Positions 43,087 to 54,304 of a DNA stretch of 64,000 nt are shown one piece after another. The notes under the pieces were generated by a model, which did not search any database, was not told where the DNA came from, and saw only the letters and a list, made by a program, of their open reading frames with translations. Origin of the DNA: Parelaphostrongylus tenuis (lineage: Eukaryota > Nematoda > Chromadorea > Rhabditida > Metastrongylidae); NCBI GenBank assembly GCA_019055375.1, contig JAHQIW010001986.1, positions 1 through 64,000 on the forward strand. The letters are read 5' to 3'. The position numbers and the translations under genes are program-made. Position 1 is the first letter of the stretch. The number at the start of each line of letters is the position of its first letter.

Positions 43087-43191
43087 ATGCGCATTCTTTT
43101 AATAGCAAAGGCTCTCCAAGCCGCGTTGGCTGCATTTGGAATATTTCTACTACTATTTGTCGATGAGCTGTGCCATTTACAAGAACCCCAG
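43087..43191 (+). CDS. Candidate first exon with signal anchor
   Basis: ATTCTTTCAG lies directly before ATG, as in spliced-leader acceptors of nematode first exons. The 35 codons encode MRILLIAKALQAALAAFGIF and LLLFVDELC, a hydrophobic segment, ending at a GTAGGA donor in phase 0. Possible next exons are short: from about 43271 (KLKMTANNAKDP, stop) or from 43231 (PESKEAYRLGKINV, stop). The product could be a 47-49 residue single-span peptide. Two minus-strand frames overlap and are the rival reading. Confidence 0.3.
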
Positions 43192-43299
43192 GTAGGAACA
43201 CACTCTATTGATCCTGGCCCTTCCTTAGCCAGAAAGTAAAGAAGCATATAGATTAGGAAAAATAAACGTTTAGAAGCTAAAAATGACGGCAAACAATGC

Positions 43300-44325
43300 C
43301 AAAGATCCATGATTTTGTCCTATGTTTCCTTTTTAATGTTGATAGTAACCTATAAGATAAGCACTTTGACGACCAACCAATCAAAACATATCCAAACATA
43401 TCACTGAAATCAGTATTCTAATAATTAATGACCAGCAAAGACGCGGCAGACAGGTTTTATGATATCGTTCTTCTAGTCTGTGGACTATAAAAGAGGAGAA
43501 GGGATTAAAAAGGATTTCGCGACTATGGGGCGATTTCGAAAGACCACAATTTTCGTGCCATACATAATATGTTGTAAACAAAGTGATGAAAGGATAGAAA
43601 CAAATTCGGCTGTTGTTTTTAGAAGTTTATAAAAAGCTCCAAGCGTTTGCATATCATCAATCATCAAAATCGCATATTATTATGATTTTCTTTGTACTTT
43701 TCGATCCCTTATTCAATTTATTTGCCATGAGAGACGTATTTTAATCACAAAGTGCAGGCACGGTTGCAGTGAGATTGTACATATCTGAGGTATATACGAT
43801 CACTTGATGACAACATCACAGATTATACAGTAGATGAATTTGTTAGTTTGTTTTGCTGGGCTCCACCATCACCCTTTTGAGGAATCCGATTACAGTGTTT
43901 GAGGAGTCGTGTTATTTTGCATAACTACTCTTTTAGAAATTCATCACTAATCATGCGAATGGAATGGAAAAAGCGCCGCTACGAAATATTGGTTCAACGA
44001 ATCAACCATTTAACGATAGTGTGAGTCGTTGGGAAATTGCGGCAGGATTAAGGTTTTTGCTTGAGAGAATGAAAGTGTGAAAGATTAACGCATATCAAAG
44101 ACATATAGCTGTATTGTCGATGTTTTGGGGCTGCCAAAGGCACGCGATTGTAAAAAGTAGCCAATAGATGGTCAACCGATTAAAGCGTGGCCAATGATTG
44201 TGCTAAATCAGGCGACTATTTGTTGAAAGAATAAAGGATGAAACTCGCGGCGTGGATAAATTTCTAAGAGAGTGTCACGCGTTTGTTTTTTGAATTTTAA
44301 TTTCTTCGAGATAATTAACTGCATA
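43300..44325. other. No recognised gene
   Basis: AT-rich. Overlapping minus-strand frames at 43381-43667 have no motif. Confidence 0.3.
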
Positions 44326-44329
44326 TCTG

Positions 44330-44520
44330 GCCTCTACAGTGTTTCGAAGTGTCCTACCGAATTATCAAGCTAGTGATGCTTATCCTCTTAAACAAGTCTG
44401 GCAATGATTTTGATGACTCCGAAAGCATAGAAAGCTTGGTGAACGATGGTTACGAGACTGAACCAATGACCTTGAGTGCGAAGCAGAGCACCTCTAGCCA
44501 CTGCGTCACATGCCTTTTTC
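44330..44520 (-). repeat. SINE B copy, minus strand
   Basis: The reverse complement starts GGCATGTGACGCAGTGGCTA, with AGGTCATTGGTTCAGTCTCG as the box B region. The far end reads CTGTAGAGGCCAGATATGCA. About 190 bp, moderately diverged. Confidence 0.75.
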
Positions 44521-44524
44521 TTAT

Positions 44525-45005
44525 TTATTAGCCAGCAATAATTGGAAACACGGCGAAGTATAGGAGTCACCTTTATCTGTTCATCAGTTCACAAGACGAG
44601 AAGAGGGCTCTGAAACGGGTTGAAATTTTTCATACATGTGGATTTAGGGGGTCAAAACGAAAAGCTTTGGTTTTGAAATCTGTATTTACTGCCACCAAGT
44701 GGTCCACTGAAGAATCATATATGTTATAAGCCAACTGAGAACTTGCTGCGTTTTTAATGCTATAAGGCCTGTAGTAGTCGAAACGATGAACAACACCATA
44801 ACCATCTTTGACTGGCTACCGTAAGAATGTTACAAGTGGTCCCGAGATAATGTCGATTGTTTTGTATAACGAACGATTCCAGTTACTTCTTCTATACGGT
44901 AAAGCTTTACCTTAGCTTGAGTAATTATGCAATGGAGTGAAGATTAGAGAATATTTTTGAGATCTGAGTGACTAATAAAGCGACTTTAACTATTCCTACT
45001 GTTTC
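44525..45005. other. Upstream region of the candidate gene at 45009
   Basis: No exon is certain. A short frame MNNTITIFDWLP ending at GTAAGA (about 44785-44820) does not join in phase to 45009. Possible promoter or 5' region. Confidence 0.25.
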
Positions 45006-45008
45006 TAG

Positions 45009-47125
45009 ATGACGGCTGACAACGAGAACAGTCTTGAGCAAACTCGTACAGAAAACCTGAGAAGTGGCAAACCAGCGACGACGGCATTGCCGAAGTACAC
45101 GGAGCTCCATTCATCTGCAAAGGTCGTCACCACTAACACCGAAAGCGCACATGAGGCAGCGATTGCAGATAAATCACGAACAGGGGAGGCAAGTAGGAAG
45201 ATAGAAATATCGACTACCATTGTTGATAGAGTCGAGCACACCGTAAAGGAACCACTGAGTATTGTCAATAGTACTGTCAATGATAGCATAGAAGAATTAC
45301 AGCACAAAAGCAATAAATTCTTCTCAATCATCGCCAACTCTAGTGAGGAATTTGACAAAGATGACCAAAACAGAACTGCTAAATTTACATTGAAAACTTC
45401 TGGAAGCTCAGCCGAAGTATCAGCAGTCAACAACAACACAAATAAAATGACGACCGGCTTCACAAATCACATTTTCGCTGAAGAGTGCAGTAAAAAAAGT
45501 TACTGACAAGATATCGAGAAAGGCAGCCAAGAGAATTAGACTTCTAGATAAGACGTATTATTGCCTGCCGGTAAGCTTTTCATTCAGTTTGTGTAAAAAC
45601 ATCAATTTCTCAAATCCTCCGTCTTAGATTGGCGGACGAGATATACTAGGCATCGGCGGCATCGATATGCCATACGGTGCAACTTTTCGTATTCCATTCG
45701 TCTGCTTAATACTGAACATTGTTATCGCCTGTTATAACATCACGCTAAACATCACTTTGTGGAAACCACGCCGAGTGAGTCAAGCTATGTTGCGTTTCAG
45801 ATGTGATCAAAATATGAAAGTTGTCTTCTAGTGCTGCTTTTCTGTGGAAAACCTTTCGCAAACTTTTCTTTGTACTTTGTCGGGAATCAAGCTACTGATA
45901 ACCCGAAAAATGTGGCACTTGACATGGAGCGATGTAATGTCCGGGGCCTTCGTTCCTCAATATCCTGATAGGTGGTACTATGCTGAGGTACGTTGTGAAT
46001 CAGTCCTCAAACAAACTGAATTGCGCTAAATAGTAAACTAAGCTTCAAAGATTTATTAGCGAAATAATTTACTACTGCAGCCAGAAGCTAAGAATGGACG
46101 CAACAGCACACTACGAAACACTACGCAACCGTACTTGGTTAATCAGCGATTATATATTCTTGGAATTAGGGCAGGTCTATATTTGTCGACTTGTCAATAA
46201 TCAGTCACTCTGTTATTCAAAGACCGACTTGCCTATTCTGATTCTATACCTCCATCATGTCCTTCTTTTACTCATCCTGCACATCAGATTCCGATTTGGG
46301 CGGTGATTAATACGTAGGTGAAAATTTCAATGGCTTTTAAGTCTGCAATTTTACTACCTTTCCTAAGGACGCGAATAAGATTAGTGACATTGTTCGCGAT
46401 AGTTAGAACGACTAGAATGAGAAAATGCGCCGCTGTAATGAGAAGTATGTTTCTCGTTTGAGGGCTTAATCATAAGGATGAGAACTTTGGAGAGGAAAAC
46501 TGCGTGGCTTTAAAGCGTCCTACCTCGACAAACGAGGGCTAAACAGAGGTCTATGGGTTTCAGCACAAGAACGATAAGTCAGGCCAAAGACGTGTGTCCA
46601 TGAGAAAATAATTCTCTGCGCGTTCAGTCAAGCCACTGCACTAGGACTACAACAATGTAGGAAGTGCATTGAGACAAAAATAACAACTAATCAATGAAGA
46701 CGGCGAGTGCATTGATTTATAGATCAGCACAAATGATGTAAGCTAAGATTGATTAGTTTGGGACAGAGCGCGCTGCCATTGGCTGCAACACATGCGACTT
46801 GTAAAATCAGAGAGTGCAGTAATTGGCTAACGACTGCAGGTGACTCAATCTGGCGTTGGTACCTTTGATTTCAGCTCACCAGCTTCATGTTGATGACTCT
46901 ATTTCTCGCTGAGTTTTACCTCCACAAGCGTTTACTTTATAGCATCCGCCTTGAGGAGAGTTTTGGAAGCTACAGGGTAGATTTTTTACCAGATTTTGCG
47001 TCTCTTTCTCCCATAATGTGATCATCATGACCTAAATATGTAACATTTAGGTGGTTGAACGTGGTGAAAATGAAAATCCACCCAATTTTCGCATCGTTGT
47101 AAAAAGTGAAGGGACTGTGCTCTGA
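45009..47125 (+). CDS. Candidate six-exon membrane protein gene, function unknown
   Basis: An acceptor TGTTTCTAG sits directly before the ATG at 45009, as for a spliced leader. Exon 1 (45009-45570) encodes about 155 Ser/Thr/Asn/Glu-rich residues, then SAVKKVTDKISRKAAKRIRL after a one-base frame change in TTTT near 45474. Exon 2 (45628-45774) is GGRDILGIGGIDMPYGATF followed by FVCLILNIVIACYNITLNI. Then come 45832-45987 (MWHLTWSDVMSGAF), an exon from 46081 with a stop at 46198 that a very short intron could remove, 46875-46976 (LTSFMLMTLFLAEFYLHKRL) and 47051-47125 (VVERGENENPPNFRIVVKSE, GTVL, stop). Nearly all junctions are phase 0. Likely two membrane spans with a polar N-terminal region. I know no family. 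The frame change and stop could mean error, mis-splicing or decay. Confidence 0.5.
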
Positions 47126-47129
47126 CACG

Positions 47130-49260
47130 GAACTCGCATAGATTGATAAACATTACGAGACCTCTTTTGATTTCAGTGTTATTCATTCCTCAGGGAAGAA
47201 AAAGTGTTAAACAACAATTAAGTGATCATAAGTGATATGATCCAATGAGTATACTGCCGTTTATTGTTAGCATATGTTCCGAAAAGAGTGTAATCGAACT
47301 CAAAGATTCAAAACAGACAGTTGAAACATGTCTTTGATAAAAAAGAGGCGAAAAAAATAGGAGAAAATAGAAAAAATGAAATCAGTAATTGTAGAGAGAG
47401 CCTTTTCAGAAACGAACGCACGCCGATCAGTTGTCATTGTTGTCCGGAGTCAAATTCCCACCCTATTGTTGACCTCTTTTATGAGTCCACCTTGAACAGC
47501 TACTGCTTTTCAGAAACTGGACGATCACTAGTGGTCCTGCACTTTCCATCAAACCAAATTATCACTCTTTCCATTAATGTATCACATGAAAGGTCTGGGA
47601 AAAAATAATCCTACTACCGCATTACAAGGAGTATAATAATGGCGGGTTTGTTGTTAAAATTGAGCATTGCCGAATTTTGCGAGTTTTGAGGTCATTAAAC
47701 CTAAAAATGTGAAAGAGTTGCTTATTTATTTACTAACATAGCCATAAGGAGACCGAGAACAAGTGAAATTCTGAGTCGTCCGTCGGAAGCAACCGAAATA
47801 CTCAAGAGTTTTCTCACGAATCACTTCATTCTCTAATTTCTTCCTTTTTACAGCTACAAAGCATATGCATTGTTCATTTTTTGACGTCACGCACTAACAA
47901 TATTGGAATTTCCATAATAGTTAATGAAAAAGAAACGAAAAAAACTTTTTTAATACTTGTCACTCATTTACCATAAATCACATTCTATCGTGTTAGCTAG
48001 ATTTAAAAAGTTGTAAAAAAGGGTACTCTCAGTAAATGCTAAAAAACAAATCCATTCACAGTTCTCCAATGTTGTCGCCCATCTCTGAGAGAATGGCGGC
48101 TTTCATCAGTGCCCAGATAGAAGATAATATAGGTGATTTTGATTTCTATGGATTTAATTGACGCCCAACTATCGACTGGGGATAACCTTGCGATGCTTGA
48201 GATTCTGATTCTCTTCTCTTTGTAATTATTGAACGAAGAAATCATTCCTTCATTGTTGAAGGAGACAACGAGATGTTCCTGAACGAGCAATTAGTGGTCA
48301 TACCCCAGTCTTCTGATGTACTAACCGTCAGAGTAAAGATATCTTCTTATAGATAGATATCTTCTTCTAGTAAACTTGACTCTCTTTGTGAGTGTAAGAT
48401 GGGAGATACTCTAATTATGCAATCCGTTTAGTTTGAATCAAATTACTGATCTGTTTAATTGCGAATCTAACTGTTAATTCATCTTTCCCTTCTAGTTCCT
48501 GCTAAGGGTATTTGGTATATTGTTGTTTGAACATCATCTAATGATTTTATCAGAGATTTCGCACACACACATTGATGGAATCTGAATGTAGAAATACACG
48601 TATATAAATTTGTTTTGAATAAAGATCAAAAAGGCTGAGCGGATTCACTGTGAGACTATGTGCTACAATTATCATCAATGCATGAAAAAAAAATAGTAAA
48701 TGCATTATCTAGTCAGCATATGTACTCTATTAGGTTTACTTGATTGATCAACAAATCAAGATAAGTGACTTAATGCTTTATCCTGTGTATCCGACTACTG
48801 TCAGGTTTCCTTATACTCATCAGACATGCAATTATCAATTCTCTGATTCAGTTTGATTATATTCAATGAAGGATTTCTTTCTAATCAACGCACTCATGTT
48901 GAGAGCTGCACATATGAGCCGCGGGAATGAAAGAATAATCATTATTTGAGATGTGATCTATTCGTTAGTGTATAAGGTTCTGCTCGCTAACCAACCATTT
49001 TCGTATGCTGATTTTTTATATATTTTTGCAGGCGTTTTCATCATTAATAACAAAACGGCTTCGTGCTCAATGTTGTATTCCGCTGCCAATCTGCAGCAAA
49101 TTGTTCATGATCTTTTTATACTTCAGAGCGAATCACAGAGCATTTTTTATTCACCACAAATAATCCACTCAGAATGTATTAAACTTGTTTCTCTCCAGTT
49201 GTATCTGAACACGAATTAAGTAATGCCTATGCTTTTTCTCTGCTTTTACCCGACATAACT
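47130..49260. other. No recognised gene
   Basis: A 95-codon plus-strand frame with ATG at 47321-47608 (SCHCCPESNSHPIVDLFYES) and an 83-codon minus-strand frame at 48039-48290 are unrecognised. AT-rich, with TATCTTCTT repeats near 48335-48370. Confidence 0.3.
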
Positions 49261-49264
49261 CGCC

Positions 49265-49325
49265 ATCACATTTGCTGTGCGGATCCCACCACTTCGTGCA
49301 TTAAATTCGTTCCCTCGCTATTCAC
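49265..49325 (-). repeat. SINE C tail fragment, minus strand
   Basis: GCTGTGCGGATCCCACCACT and TGCATTAAATTCGTTCCCTC match the 3' region of SINE C as seen at 59840-59880 and 8915-8945. Confidence 0.6.
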
Positions 49326-49731
49326 AATACAATCCGTCATTACAGTTTACTGCGCTCGGCGGCTTAGTGACGCTCAAGTAAGTAAAAACCAAAGATTTCG
49401 CCGTTTTGAGGTGCTGTTAGTATTGTCTCTGCGCAACCACAACGGCTCCTTTCTCGGCCATGAGGAGGTCTTTTACTACAACTAACGATAATCAGTTCAA
49501 TCATTAAACCGCAGTGAAGCTCCGCAGTACTTCCAAACTCAAGTTTCAGTCAAAGCAAATCATGCTGATTAAGCGTTAGTCCATTTTTTATTTACTGGAT
49601 GATAGATTTCCAGTGGTTTTCCCATCATTTTTTAAACCACGTCTGTTGCAGATGTCCTGGTACGAGCAGATATTTCATTGTTTCAAATCGACTTCGTGGT
49701 CCAAAAAAACCTAAATCAAAAGCATCTGGAT

Positions 49732-49779
49732 TTATTAGCTCTGATATCATATCCACTATATTGATATCAGAGCTAATAA
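49732..49779. repeat. Perfect 18-bp inverted repeat (hairpin)
   Basis: TTATTAGCTCTGATATCA (49732-49749) and its exact complement TGATATCAGAGCTAATAA (49762-49779) are separated by 12 bp. No flanking element was identified. Confidence 0.9.
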
Positions 49780-49784
49780 TCGCC

Positions 49785-50765
49785 TCTCGTCCCCAATTTC
49801 TCAAGACATCCCTCCATACTTTACAACGCTGTAACATTGGAAATAAGATCATTTTCCATGAAATCACGTGATTTTTCTCTTATTTTCCTTATCTTTCGCT
49901 GGACAGTATTCTGTCCTTTAATGTCTAGCGCCATAATACAGTACAAGCTTAGAAAAACTCAAAAGTGTGTTTGCTTTTTGAAAAGCTCTTCCAGTCTTTT
50001 GATCTCCCCTGCAGAGCTCTTCCTTTAGATTATTAGTAAATATCTGTAGTGTAATCTTTCCTGATTCTAGTGATGCATTTATTTTTTGAAAATACTGTCT
50101 AGCAGGAAAAAAGATAGGATTTTCACATTTTTGGTAACGTTGCTTACAGGCTATTCGTCAAGGCGAAGGCAGTGGCGGGGACGTGGCAGGGAAAATGGCA
50201 GGGAGGGACGAGGCAAGACTATTGATATTTTGTTACTCACATTTTAAAAGAGACTCCGAAAAAAATAATCGACTAAGATGCTACAAAAATTTTTCTACAC
50301 ATTCATATGCTTTACGGCTTTCAGCTAATCATACGCGTGATAAAAATAAAGGCAAAAAGTGAGTGTAAAGCATAATTTTTGATTTGGATGCTACAGCGTC
50401 ATAAAAGGTCTCTTCGGAAGTTGGCATTGTGGCGCTGTAGACCAGAAAACTAAGCTTTCGAATAATTACTAGCACTTCTATGAAAAGTTCCTTCCAGCGA
50501 TTGAGATCGGTTTTTCATTTGTCCTCTCATAACTGAAAAGTACCCTAAATTTATCAAAGGCTTAACTGAACTGGAATAACAGCTTGTCAATAATCTTCTG
50601 TCTCCTCGTCAATAAAGCAGCAACTTGTTGGCACGCTGGCAACGACGTTGAAGTCGTGCAGCGTTTTGGGCACCTCTTTCGGTATAACATGTATCAAGAA
50701 TGGTACACGCGCTTTTTCATGATTTTGCTGCCAAACACAGACTTTCACTCCTCTTACCCGTTTGG
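49785..50765. other. Mostly unassigned
   Basis: A G-rich patch near 50160-50215. The block GATTGAGATCGGTTTTTCAT ... CTCTCATAACTGAAAAG (50500-50543) recurs at 57320-57352 beside a mariner copy, suggesting a repeat end. No gene recognised. Confidence 0.35.
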
Positions 50766-50769
50766 CCGG

Positions 50770-51720
50770 TTCATCTATGTTTCGTTGTCGACGTATAATT
50801 TTCCTCGATCTCGAAGATAAGACGGTTCTCGGACCGGAAACCTGAGCTGAGTAAGTCTCCCAAAGATCCTGAGCGCCTATATAACTCCAGAAGACTCAAC
50901 TTAAGACCGCGGTTAGTGATACGCAGATTTTTGACGTCGTTGTAGTACCAGCACACGTCTCTGCTACATAACGGGGCGCTTGGTCGACCGCTTGACTTGA
51001 AAAGTTGAGCATGAAGTAACGAAGCCCGTTATATGGTTGGTGACCTACTTGATAGGCCAGAATACGATCCGTATTGTTTAACTTTCTTTAATTCTTCGTT
51101 GGTGTAGCTCTACACGTTCACTGAACGTGAAAAATTCACATGCCAGGTGGTCTCTGCAATCAAAAAACCATTCAACGTGTTTGTTCACCTTTGCTCTGTG
51201 AAATCTTCTTGATTTAGGTCTTTGTTCTATTTCATATCCGTCAGCATAGACACTCTTTTTATTTCAGTCAAGAGCTTCATAATGTTGTGCGCCCATGTCT
51301 TGTCGAACTTTTTCAAAATGCATGTAGTAAGAAGTCGATGGAAAACTGTACTTTTGTGTTGATGTTCCATAACAGTTAGCTGATGTCTGCATATTCGATG
51401 GGCCTCTACCTTGGTCGGCGATCACTGATAGGTTTGTATTTGAACCAACTCTGTCAAATACTTTTTCAAAGTTGATAAAGATAAAGACAAGTGGCAGATG
51501 GTATTTCCGACATTTTCAGTGGCTCGCCACACGATATGCATGTGCTTCCTGCAGCTAACAAAATACTGTTTGCTTAGGATCTTCGATATGTGCAGAAGGA
51601 TAATGTTAATGTATAGCTTATCCAGTACCCTTACCATATTGGGCAGAAAGTGCAATGATCCTTTTTGTCACCTCTTTTATGAACGACGGCTGCGGTAGGA
51701 ATTCTCTAGTGCTCTAGGTT
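50770..51720 (-). pseudogene. Second non-LTR family, reverse-transcriptase remnant, minus strand
   Basis: On the minus strand from high to low coordinates: VLDKLYINIILLHISKILSK (fingers), then INFEKVFDRVGSN (motif A), LSVIADQG, SANCYGTSTQKY, FEKVRQDMGA (decayed KGVRQGD) and, near 50770-50950, APLCSRDVCWYYNDVKNLRI (post-polymerase block). Many stops and frame changes. It is a separate family from the RTE copies and perhaps the same as 21935-22190. Confidence 0.65.
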
Positions 51721-51873
51721 TTTTTTTTCAGAAGTATTAGTCTGTTCCGTAATTTCTCCACACTACGACTCTCTTGTTGATACAATAGCTATTTGCCTGA
51801 ACAAATTATCAATAATCATTAAGATAATCAATTATGTCACCAATGGCTGGGCAAGGATTGGAAGCTTTCCTTT

Positions 51874-52632
51874 CAGAATAAACATGCTGGCGATCAAAGA
51901 AGTTGGTGAAGTCACTTTGCCATCACCTTCGAAATTTTTCTCTCGCAGATGCTACATTAGGAAGTGGGAGAGTTAACAGTCTGATGGAGCTATATCAGGG
52001 CTATTACATTGTGATGATAACGTGACTTAGCTCAATTTCACTGAATGCAGCGTGAGGTGGTCGGTGGAAGCATGAGATGTCCACGAAACCATTACTTTGC
52101 GGTAACTCATTTCATTTGAATGGCGAGTGATGGTGCTACGGCGCGAGTCAAGTGGCAAGCTAGAACATTCTTCAACATACCGCACCCATTTATAGCGCGA
52201 TCTAATATAGAAAAAAACTGGCTAAAACAATATCATGAAAGAAATCATGGAACAACTTGCCATAAGGTCATATGTCTTGCGAGGATTACATGCAAATTGT
52301 AATCCTCAGCTTCGAGAATTTCACAGTGACACTACAAAGCTCATTTGCCTTTCTTCACGCTTCGTAGCCAAATTCGAACTTTTTAGGTTAGGATCCATTG
52401 TTGTTTTTTCTCTCTGGCGGGATAAAGGATTGGTCTGAAAAAATTCCCTCTTCAAAATATCAATTCATGGCGGGATGTAGTAATGATCCGATCTTCATTC
52501 ATTAGGGTAGATACTGGGGCACAATAGTTGCCGAGATCCCGAAGGCATTTCTAAGGCAGATCAATTTTGATATGATTTAAAAATTTTCTTCGCTTACAGC
52601 GGTGCAAATTCTCTTGCAAACCGCTGACTGAG
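51874..52632 (-). mobile_element. Mariner remnant, inverted partner of 56524-57300
   Basis: Minus-strand coding traces: MDPNLKSSNLATKREER near 52400, RKVMVSWTSHASTDHLTL near 52080, NSPDIAPSDC near 52000 and HLREKNFEGDG near 51940. The SPDxAPSDY block is a mariner hallmark next to the third catalytic Asp. About 760 bp align with 56524-57300 in opposite orientation, 3.9 kb apart. Stops and frame changes throughout. Confidence 0.8.
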
Positions 52633-52634
52633 TA

Positions 52635-53215
52635 ATAAATAAATATATCTATCTAGATTGTTTGAACAGTATTGCGGTGATTAGTCTTTGTGTTAAGTCA
52701 GTATATTTATCCTTCCACCACTCTCATATCAGAGAGGTGAAGCAGGGCTCGGATCGCCTGGATACGGGTAAACCACTGACCAATGTGGAACTACTATGCC
52801 ACACTGGCTCCAAAGGCGTAGTCATTACTTCAGCCATGGCTCTTTTTAAATCAATTGCGTATTACTGCCAAAACTGGCGAATATCTTGAGATGGTCTATC
52901 TTTGGATCTCACGGAGAGCTCTTTCCTTATACTTTTGAGGACCACACGGTACGTTTCGTACCGTGTCTCGACGTCAGATCTCACCCAGCTACTGTGACTG
53001 AGGCGTCACGCCCCGTTGAAAAGGCGGCACATCTCGTGGGAAGACGGACGCATTGGCATGATCGATGCGAGGAGGCAAACCCAGGCTCTGAGCGAGCATT
53101 GTCATCATTAAGTGATTGAAAGCGCTTCTACAGAGATATTTTTCGTTAAAAAAAAACATCTATATAATCCATAGTACGTCTATATTTCTTATGTTACAAC
53201 GAGAAAACTACGTCG
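52635..53215. other. No recognised gene, one hairpin
   Basis: Frames at 52662-52889 and 52886-53119 are unrecognised. GC-rich around 52960-53090. Contains the hairpin at 52944-52966. Confidence 0.3.
52944..52966. repeat. Perfect 10-bp hairpin with TTT loop
   Basis: ACACGGTACG, TTT, CGTACCGTGT. Could be a recombination or transposon relic, or chance. No T-run follows, so it is not a simple terminator. Confidence 0.85.
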
Positions 53216-53219
53216 CCAA

Positions 53220-53295
53220 ATGGTAACGATCATGATGATGATAACGATAATTACTGTGATAATGATAATGACAATGGTAAGTGTAATTAAAGTAA
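53220..53295. repeat. ATGATAATG-type microsatellite
   Basis: Imperfect repeats of GATGATAA/GATAATGA over about 70 bp, giving a meaningless Met/Ile/Thr-rich frame. Confidence 0.7.
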
Positions 53296-53328
53296 AAATG
53301 ACGCTAATTTTCACATCTTTTGATGAGG

Positions 53329-53490
53329 GGGATGGCGCAGTGCCTAAGTCTTTTGCGTCGCACACAAGGTCGATGATTCGATCTCACTCTCATGGCTTAC
53401 AACACCATCCATCTCTCCGGGATTGGTAAGACAGATCAGGATGTTTCTTATGCACTGATGAGCCTTCCAAAGCCACCTACATGTGGTCTC
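53329..53490 (+). repeat. SINE B copy, plus strand
   Basis: Head GGGATGGCGCAGTGCCTAAG (box A), TGATTCGATCTCACTCTC (box B region) and AACACCATCCATCTCTCC. The 3' part is shorter than in other copies. Confidence 0.72.
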
Positions 53491-53618
53491 ATTGAAGTTA
53501 ATCGTAGAAGTGAAAACTGAACAAGGTACAGGAATTTATTCGAAGAGCATATAATGGACTAAAAGGAGTAAGTAGGGCATGTGAAATATCGAGAGGCTCC
53601 AATGAATGATGTTCACAG

Positions 53619-54039
53619 TTCAGATCGATAAATTCTATTGTATTGCAATGTGCAAAACCATTTTTACCAAGCAGGTTCGGTTTATAATTTTTCTCGCATA
53701 CTCTTGTCATTTTTTACACTTGCAGTCTCTTGTTGCTTACCAGGAGCTGGTTGGCCATACCCAAGGACTACTCTTCTTTACCTTTGTTCTCACTGTCAAT
53801 ACTCTCACGGTCTCAATCAGTCACTGCACTGGCGGCTTCTCGTATCGTGAGAATGAAGGCGCTTATATGAATCAGCAGGCAGAAAGCAGAATATTCTCAC
53901 AAATAGAAGCAGATGCCACCGCTCTAGCTGCCGTGTACGCGGTGGTGCGACATCGCGACACCATTTGCTTACCAACGCTGGTCCTCCAAGAGTTATCCAT
54001 CTTGCTAGTTTGGGGTTGCTTTTTAATACATCTTGCTAG
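53619..54039 (+). CDS. Candidate multi-span membrane protein exons
   Basis: Exon 53619-53674 (QIDKFYCIAMCKTIFTKQ) after GATGTTCACAG, a 51-bp intron ending TTACACTTGCAG, then exon 53726-54039: SLVAYQELVGHTQ, a hydrophobic segment LLFFTFVLTVNTLTVSI, a polar loop with SYRENEGAYMNQQAESRIF, then RHRDTICLPTLVLQELSILL and VWGCFLIHLA as a further span. The same frame is open without splicing from 53606. A loop of the kind 'RHRDTICLPTLVLQ' before a span recalls nematode four-span (MARVEL/LAPTM-like) proteins, but that is impression, not proof. The frame continues into SINE C without a stop to 54262. Confidence 0.42.
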
Positions 54040-54044
54040 GTTGA

Positions 54045-54300
54045 GGGGGTGCCGTGGACGAGTGGTTGTGATGCTCGTTGCATCGAGGGTGGAGCCAAGC
54101 CACTCCAGCACTCTCCGGTGGTCAGCGACAGCTCCTCATGGAAAGCCAAAGCCAGGTTATCCTCGGTATTGCAGGGAGACTTCCTCAACCAGTATTCTAC
54201 GACTTACAAGGAGAAGACGAAAAGCGAATCGAATGATAGAAGTACTGGAAAGCGCACGGTAAAAAAGCACACCGTGAAATTGGATCAACAAAGTGTCCGA
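54045..54300 (+). repeat. SINE C copy, plus strand
   Basis: GTGCCGTGGACGAGTGGTTG head, TGATGCTCGTTGCATCGAGG, ACTCTCCGGTGGTCAGCGAC, CCTCAACCAGTATTCTACG, GAGAAGACGAAAAGCGAAT and a terminal TGAAATTGGATCAAC shared with 38985-39001. The best-preserved copy of this family. Confidence 0.82.
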
Positions 54301-54304
54301 AGTG

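Noticed and set aside
42860..43310. 113- and 75-codon minus-strand frames
   Set aside because: They overlap the plus-strand signal-anchor exon with an SL-type acceptor and show no motif of their own.
45005..45463. 152-codon minus-strand frame beginning MKPVVILFVLLLTADTSA, like a signal peptide
   Set aside because: It is the exact antisense of the Ser/Thr/Asn-rich plus-strand exon; the complement of such codons always gives Leu/Val-rich peptides. The plus strand has the splice context.
53220..53429. Met/Ile-rich 69-codon frame
   Set aside because: It is the translation of a GATAAT microsatellite and a SINE.
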